From Colivicinus sp022776215 (GTDB lineage: Bacteria; Bacillota_I; Bacilli_A; Erysipelotrichales; Erysipelotrichaceae), in NCBI GenBank assembly GCA_022776215.1, contig JALFIR010000029.1, positions 1 through 54,028 of the forward strand: 54,028 bases of DNA, given 5' to 3'. The notes beneath the pieces were generated by a model that had not been told where the DNA came from, made no database searches, and worked only from the letters and a program-made list of their open reading frames with translations. Below, in pieces: positions 50,460-54,028 of this stretch (position 1 is its first letter; every line of letters starts with the position of its first letter). The position numbers and the translations under genes were made by a program.

Positions 50460-51890
50460 ATGAAGATGCAAGAAAGCTTTCTTTGGGGCGGTGCAACTGC
50501 AGCTAACCAATGTGAAGGTGCCTACAACGAAGGTGGCAGAGGCTTATCTAGTGTTGACGTTGTACCATTTGGTGAAGATCGAATGAAAGTAGCCAAAGGT
50601 CAAATGATGATGCTAGAGTGTGATGATAAGCATATCTATCCAGCTCATGAGGCAATCGATATGTATCATCACTTTAAGGAAGACATTAAAATGTTTGCAG
50701 AGATGGGCTTTAAGTGTTATAGATTATCTATTGCCTGGACACGTATCTTGCCAAATGGTGATGATGAAATACCTAATGAAGAAGGTTTAAGATTCTATCA
50801 TGAAGTATTTGATGAATGCCTAAAGTACGGTATTGAACCACTAGTTACTATTTGTCACTTTGATACACCAATCGCTTTGATTAAGAAGTATGGTGGTTGG
50901 AAAGATCGTAGGATGATTGATGCATTTCTATACTTGTGTGATATTCTATTTAAGAATTATGGCGATAAGGTAAAGTATTGGTTAACATTCAATGAAATCA
51001 ATATGTTACTTCATATGCCATTTATGGGTGCAGGTATCGTCTTTGAAGAAGGTGAAGATGAAGAATTGGTTAAATATCAAGCAGCTCATCATGAACTAAT
51101 TGCTAGTGCAAAGGCTGTTAAGTTGGCTCATGAAATGATGCCTAAGGCTAAAGTCGGTTGTATGTTGGCGGCTGGTCAATTCTATCCATATACTTGTAAA
51201 CCAGATGATGTTTATACAGCAATGGAAAGAGATCGTGATAACTATTTCTTTATTGATGTCCAAGCACGTGGCGAGTATCCTGTGTGGGCACTTAAGAGAA
51301 TGGAAAAGGTTGGCATTAAGATTAAAATGGAAGATGGTGACAGTGAACTTTTAAAAATTGGAACAGTGGACTTTATCAGCTTTAGCTATTACTGTAGCCG
51401 TTGTATTTCAAATGATCCTGAAATCTTAAAGAATCATGCAAGAAGTAACGCGGTGATTAATGCTGTTGTTAATCCTTACTTGAAGGCAAGTGATTGGGGT
51501 TGGCAAATTGATCCACTTGGCTTAAGACTTACCTTAAACATCTTATATGATAGGTATCAGAAACCATTATTCATTGTAGAAAACGGATTAGGAGCTAATG
51601 ATGTTGTTGAAAAAGATGGTTCTATTCATGATGATTATCGAATTGATTATATGAGAGAACATATTAAAGCAATGTTAGATGCGGTTAATAAAGATGGTAT
51701 TCCTGTAATGGGTTATACTTCATGGGGTTGTATTGATTTAGTTTCAGCATCAACTGGTGAAATGAAGAAAAGATATGGCATGATATATGTGAATAAACAA
51801 AATGATGGAAGCGGAAATTTAAAGAGAATTAAGAAGGATAGCTTCTATTGGTATAAAAAAGTGATTGAAACAAATGGAGAAATTTTATGA
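50460..51890 (+). CDS. 6-phospho-beta-glucosidase, glycoside hydrolase family 1
   Basis: 476 residues, cytoplasmic. Hydrolyses phosphorylated beta-glucosides delivered by the PTS. It has the GH1 N-terminal signature FLWGGATAANQCEGAYNEGG, acid/base Glu in TFNEIN near residue 178, and nucleophile Glu in IVENGLG near residue 377. SASTGEMKKRYGMIYVN near residue 432 is the loop typical of 6-phospho enzymes. GGGGG precedes the ATG by 8 nt. It overlaps the PTS gene as ATGA. Confidence 0.96.
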   Translation: MKMQESFLWGGATAANQCEGAYNEGGRGLSSVDVVPFGEDRMKVAKGQMMMLECDDKHIYPAHEAIDMYHHFKEDIKMFAEMGFKCYRLSIAWTRILPNGDDEIPNEEGLRFYHEVFDECLKYGIEPLVTICHFDTPIALIKKYGGWKDRRMIDAFLYLCDILFKNYGDKVKYWLTFNEINMLLHMPFMGAGIVFEEGEDEELVKYQAAHHELIASAKAVKLAHEMMPKAKVGCMLAAGQFYPYTCKPDDVYTAMERDRDNYFFIDVQARGEYPVWALKRMEKVGIKIKMEDGDSELLKIGTVDFISFSYYCSRCISNDPEILKNHARSNAVINAVVNPYLKASDWGWQIDPLGLRLTLNILYDRYQKPLFIVENGLGANDVVEKDGSIHDDYRIDYMREHIKAMLDAVNKDGIPVMGYTSWGCIDLVSASTGEMKKRYGMIYVNKQNDGSGNLKRIKKDSFYWYKKVIETNGEIL

Positions 51891-53851
51891 GTTATAAACA
51901 ATTAGCGAGCGATATTATTGAAAATATCGGCGGCAAATCAAATGTTAAATTGGTTGTGCATTGTGCAACTAGATTACGTTTCACTTTAAATGACCCGTCT
52001 AAGGCCAATACTGATAAGATCAGCAACTTAAATGGTGTTCTTAAGGTAGTAGATGGTGGTGGTCAATATCAGATTGTTATTGGACCAGATGTTCCTCAAG
52101 TTTATCAAGAAGTGATTGCGCTTGCTGGGCTCGAAGCAGGGGACTCGAATATTGGGCTCGAATCTGAAGAGGATAAGAGATCTAAACTTTCTAAAGTATT
52201 AGAAGGTATCGCAAGTATCTTCCAACCAATCATTCCAGCTATTACTGGTGCTGGTCTATTAAAGGCTGTAATGGCATTATGTTCAATATTTGGTTGGTTA
52301 AAGAGTGGCAGTCAAACATATATCATTTTAAATGCGATTGCGGATGCTGCCTTTTATTTCTTGCCTTTGATTCTAGCTGCTTCTTGTGCTAAGAAGTTTA
52401 AATGTAACCAAGGTACTGCGATGGCCTTGGGTGGTGTTCTTGTTTATCCACAATTAACAACACTTATGACAAGTGTAACTAGTGTTAATAAGGCTGTCAC
52501 AGCTGCTGGTTCATATGAAGCCGCCTTGGCTGCTGGTACAATCGTTGAAGGTGCTGCAACATCGATTAAACTATTCAATATCATTCCAGTACAAGTAGTT
52601 ACAAGTTATGCATCTTCTGTAATTCCAATTATCTTGGGTGTATGGGTAATGTCATATGTTGAAAAGTTTATGCAAAAGTATTGTCCAAAGGCTGTTAAGT
52701 TCTTCTTTGTGCCATTCTTCTCATTGACTATTGGCGCTATCTTAACATTATCATTACTTGGTCCTATTGGCACTTGGGCATCTGAATTAATTCAAGTCTT
52801 TTTCACATGGTTAAAGAATACTGCTCCTTGGATTGTTCCTACTGTAGTTGGTATCTTCTCACCATTCCTTGTTATGACTGGTACCCACTATGGTTTAATT
52901 CCAATTGGTACAAACAATCTAACTACTGTAGGTCATGATGCGGCTGTTGGCCCTGGTATGTTGGTTTCAAATACTGCTCAAGGTGCTGCTGGTTTAGCGG
53001 TTGCCCTAAGAAGTAAGAATCCTGATACTAAACAATTAGCTTCTTCTACTGGTCTTACTGGTGTTTTAGGTATTACTGAACCTGTATTATATGGTGTTAA
53101 CTTAAAATTTATGTTCCCATTATATGCTGCCATGATTGGTGGTGGTGTAGGCGGCCTATTCTTAGGTCTTACAGGTGTTGAAAGATTTGATGCTGGCTCT
53201 CCTGGCTTACTTGTTCTTCCAGTTTATATTCCAACCGAACAAGCATTAGCGCTAGGCTTTACAATGAATAACTTTATCTTTGCGGTAATTGGTGTAGCTA
53301 TTGCGATGCTTGTATCATTTGTTTCTTGTTGGATCATGTTTGGTATTTGGGCAAAACAAGGCAAGTTAGATCCTAAGGAATTAGGCGAGATTAAGGAAAT
53401 TGATAATAATATCTATGCTCCAGTTGAAGGTGAAACAGTAGAACTTAGTAAAGTAGAAGATGAAGTGTTCTCATCACTTGCGATGGGTAATGGTATTGCG
53501 ATTAATCCAAGTAAGGGTGAAGTGAAGGCTCCACTAGATGGTGAAGTTACAGTATTGTTCCCTACAGGACATGCGATTGGTATTAAGGGTGATAATGGCG
53601 CTGAAGTACTTATTCATGTTGGTATGGATACAGTGACATTAAATGGTGAAGGCTTTGATGTTAAGGTTAAACAAGGTGATCGTGTTAAAAAGGGTCAAGT
53701 TCTTGTGAATTTCGATATCGATTTTATCAAGTCTAAAAACTTATCTACAATTACTCCTGTTGTTGTGACAAATACTAGTTCATTAAAAGAGGTAAAACCT
53801 CATGATGCTGGTAAGGTTACAAATGAAGATGTAATTATTAATATTAAGTAA
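51887..53851 (+). CDS. Beta-glucoside PTS transporter, EIIBCA
   Basis: 654 residues. Phosphorylates and imports beta-glucosides. Domains: EIIB (1-80) with phospho-Cys in VVHCATRLRF near residue 26; EIIC (about 100-480) with about ten membrane helices and GITEPVLYGVNLKF near residue 400; EIIA (about 510-640) with phospho-His in VLIHVGMDTVTLNGEGF near residue 578. The order and length match BglP/BglF. A mini-repeat array encodes GLEAGDSNIGLES exactly in the EIIB-EIIC linker. It is coupled to the glucosidase gene and controlled by the divergent GntR protein. Confidence 0.96.
   Translation: MSYKQLASDIIENIGGKSNVKLVVHCATRLRFTLNDPSKANTDKISNLNGVLKVVDGGGQYQIVIGPDVPQVYQEVIALAGLEAGDSNIGLESEEDKRSKLSKVLEGIASIFQPIIPAITGAGLLKAVMALCSIFGWLKSGSQTYIILNAIADAAFYFLPLILAASCAKKFKCNQGTAMALGGVLVYPQLTTLMTSVTSVNKAVTAAGSYEAALAAGTIVEGAATSIKLFNIIPVQVVTSYASSVIPIILGVWVMSYVEKFMQKYCPKAVKFFFVPFFSLTIGAILTLSLLGPIGTWASELIQVFFTWLKNTAPWIVPTVVGIFSPFLVMTGTHYGLIPIGTNNLTTVGHDAAVGPGMLVSNTAQGAAGLAVALRSKNPDTKQLASSTGLTGVLGITEPVLYGVNLKFMFPLYAAMIGGGVGGLFLGLTGVERFDAGSPGLLVLPVYIPTEQALALGFTMNNFIFAVIGVAIAMLVSFVSCWIMFGIWAKQGKLDPKELGEIKEIDNNIYAPVEGETVELSKVEDEVFSSLAMGNGIAINPSKGEVKAPLDGEVTVLFPTGHAIGIKGDNGAEVLIHVGMDTVTLNGEGFDVKVKQGDRVKKGQVLVNFDIDFIKSKNLSTITPVVVTNTSSLKEVKPHDAGKVTNEDVIINIK
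52127..52165 (+). repeat. Mini-repeat array 5 in the PTS linker
   Basis: GGGCTCGAAGCA (52127-52138), a 15-nt unit GGGGACTCGAATATT (52139-52153) and GGGCTCGAATCT (52154-52165). In frame; units 1 and 3 are read as GLEA/GLES, the middle one as GDSNI. Confidence 0.85.
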
Positions 53852-53880
53852 AATGGTGACAATATGTCACCATTTTTAAT
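53851..53880 (+). terminator. Intrinsic terminator of the beta-glucoside operon
   Basis: AAATGGTGAC (53851-53860) and GTCACCATTT (53866-53875) with an AATAT loop, then T-run. Confidence 0.85.
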
Positions 53881-53894
53881 ACAATTAACTTATG

Positions 53895-54028
53895 GTGCGC
53901 CGGTTCGGTGCATATTAAATAGTTAGGTGAAACTCCTAACCTGGTAATTCCTAGCAAGAAGCCAGTATCTAGTCTTGGACTTATAATCGTGAGGTTATAG
54001 GTTAAGCGTAGGCGAGAAAGATAAAGAG
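53895..54028 (+). mobile_element. Group II intron, 5' end (partial)
   Basis: From 53895 the sequence reads GTGCGCC, the conserved group II intron 5' end, followed by domain I-like elements: the hairpin GTTAGGTGAAACTCCTAAC at 53922-53940, and GGCGAGAAAGATAAAG near the right edge. No coding sequence is present in the 134 bases seen; the rest of the intron lies outside. It begins 20 nt after the terminator stem of the PTS gene, on the same strand. Confidence 0.8.

Noticed and set aside
1..54028. CRISPR arrays, transposase genes, integrases or prophage genes
   Set aside because: No regular direct repeats of 24-40 bp with spacers and no transposase, integrase or phage structural proteins were seen. 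The only mobile DNA recognised is the two intron edges.

Overview
The window is low-GC Firmicutes-type chromosome, most likely from a gut-type Erysipelotrichia-like bacterium; this is inferred from gene content, since no rRNA is present to place it. Supporting signs are the murG-murB-divIB and rimP-nusA-ylxR-ylxQ-infB-rbfA orders, a T-box, a CIRCE element, purine-rich ribosome binding sites, CCA-encoding tRNA genes and TGA used as a stop. Almost all of it is compact core genome. Both ends run into group II intron sequence (a 3' end at 1-117, a 5' end from 53895), so the window may be a contig bounded by copies of a repeated intron.

Layout. 118-2857: cell-wall/division cluster murG-murB-divIB. 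2903-5440: promoter, T-box (best read as alanine) and a polar amino acid ABC transporter. 5440-7165: a membrane glycosyltransferase and a small membrane protein. 7240-8219: nine-tRNA operon on the minus strand. 8228-16211: a 1300-residue coiled-coil protein, a TRIC-type channel, an adenosine-deaminase-like fusion and a patatin phospholipase. 16224-18446 (minus): transporter and zinc phospholipase C-like protein. 18613-22206: E2-like acyltransferase, acyl-CoA ligase, alpha/beta hydrolase. 22212-24775 (minus): a broken ABC exporter and a DUF4236 protein. 24830-30309: purine nucleoside phosphorylase, CIRCE-controlled htpG, htrA, FAD oxidoreductase. 30393-36365: CPBP protease, then the rimP-to-rbfA translation operon. 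36423-47038: a DUF4143 remnant, threonine-aldolase-like enzyme, YitT protein, polysaccharide deacetylase, MATE pump, WYL regulator, a membrane protein with L-serine dehydratase, cyclophilin, aminotransferase, a frameshifted lipoprotein and ruvX. 47063-49477: zinc/cadmium efflux (HMA protein, P-type ATPase, SmtB-like repressor). 49544-53875: GntR regulator divergent from a beta-glucoside PTS and 6-phospho-beta-glucosidase.

Three patterns go beyond ordinary annotation. First, a short GC-rich repeat unit (consensus GGGCTCGAATCT) occurs as small in-frame tandem arrays inside five unrelated genes (13392, 29177, 33217, 41457, 52127), read in different frames and in both orientations. Second, at least six genes have a -10 hexamer ending only 6-7 nt before the start codon and no Shine-Dalgarno, which predicts leaderless mRNAs; two divergent pairs use it on both sides. 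Third, there is local gene decay: an ABC transporter that seems to have lost its P-loop by a 14-nt deletion, a lipoprotein shifted in an A6 run, and a DUF4143 fragment.
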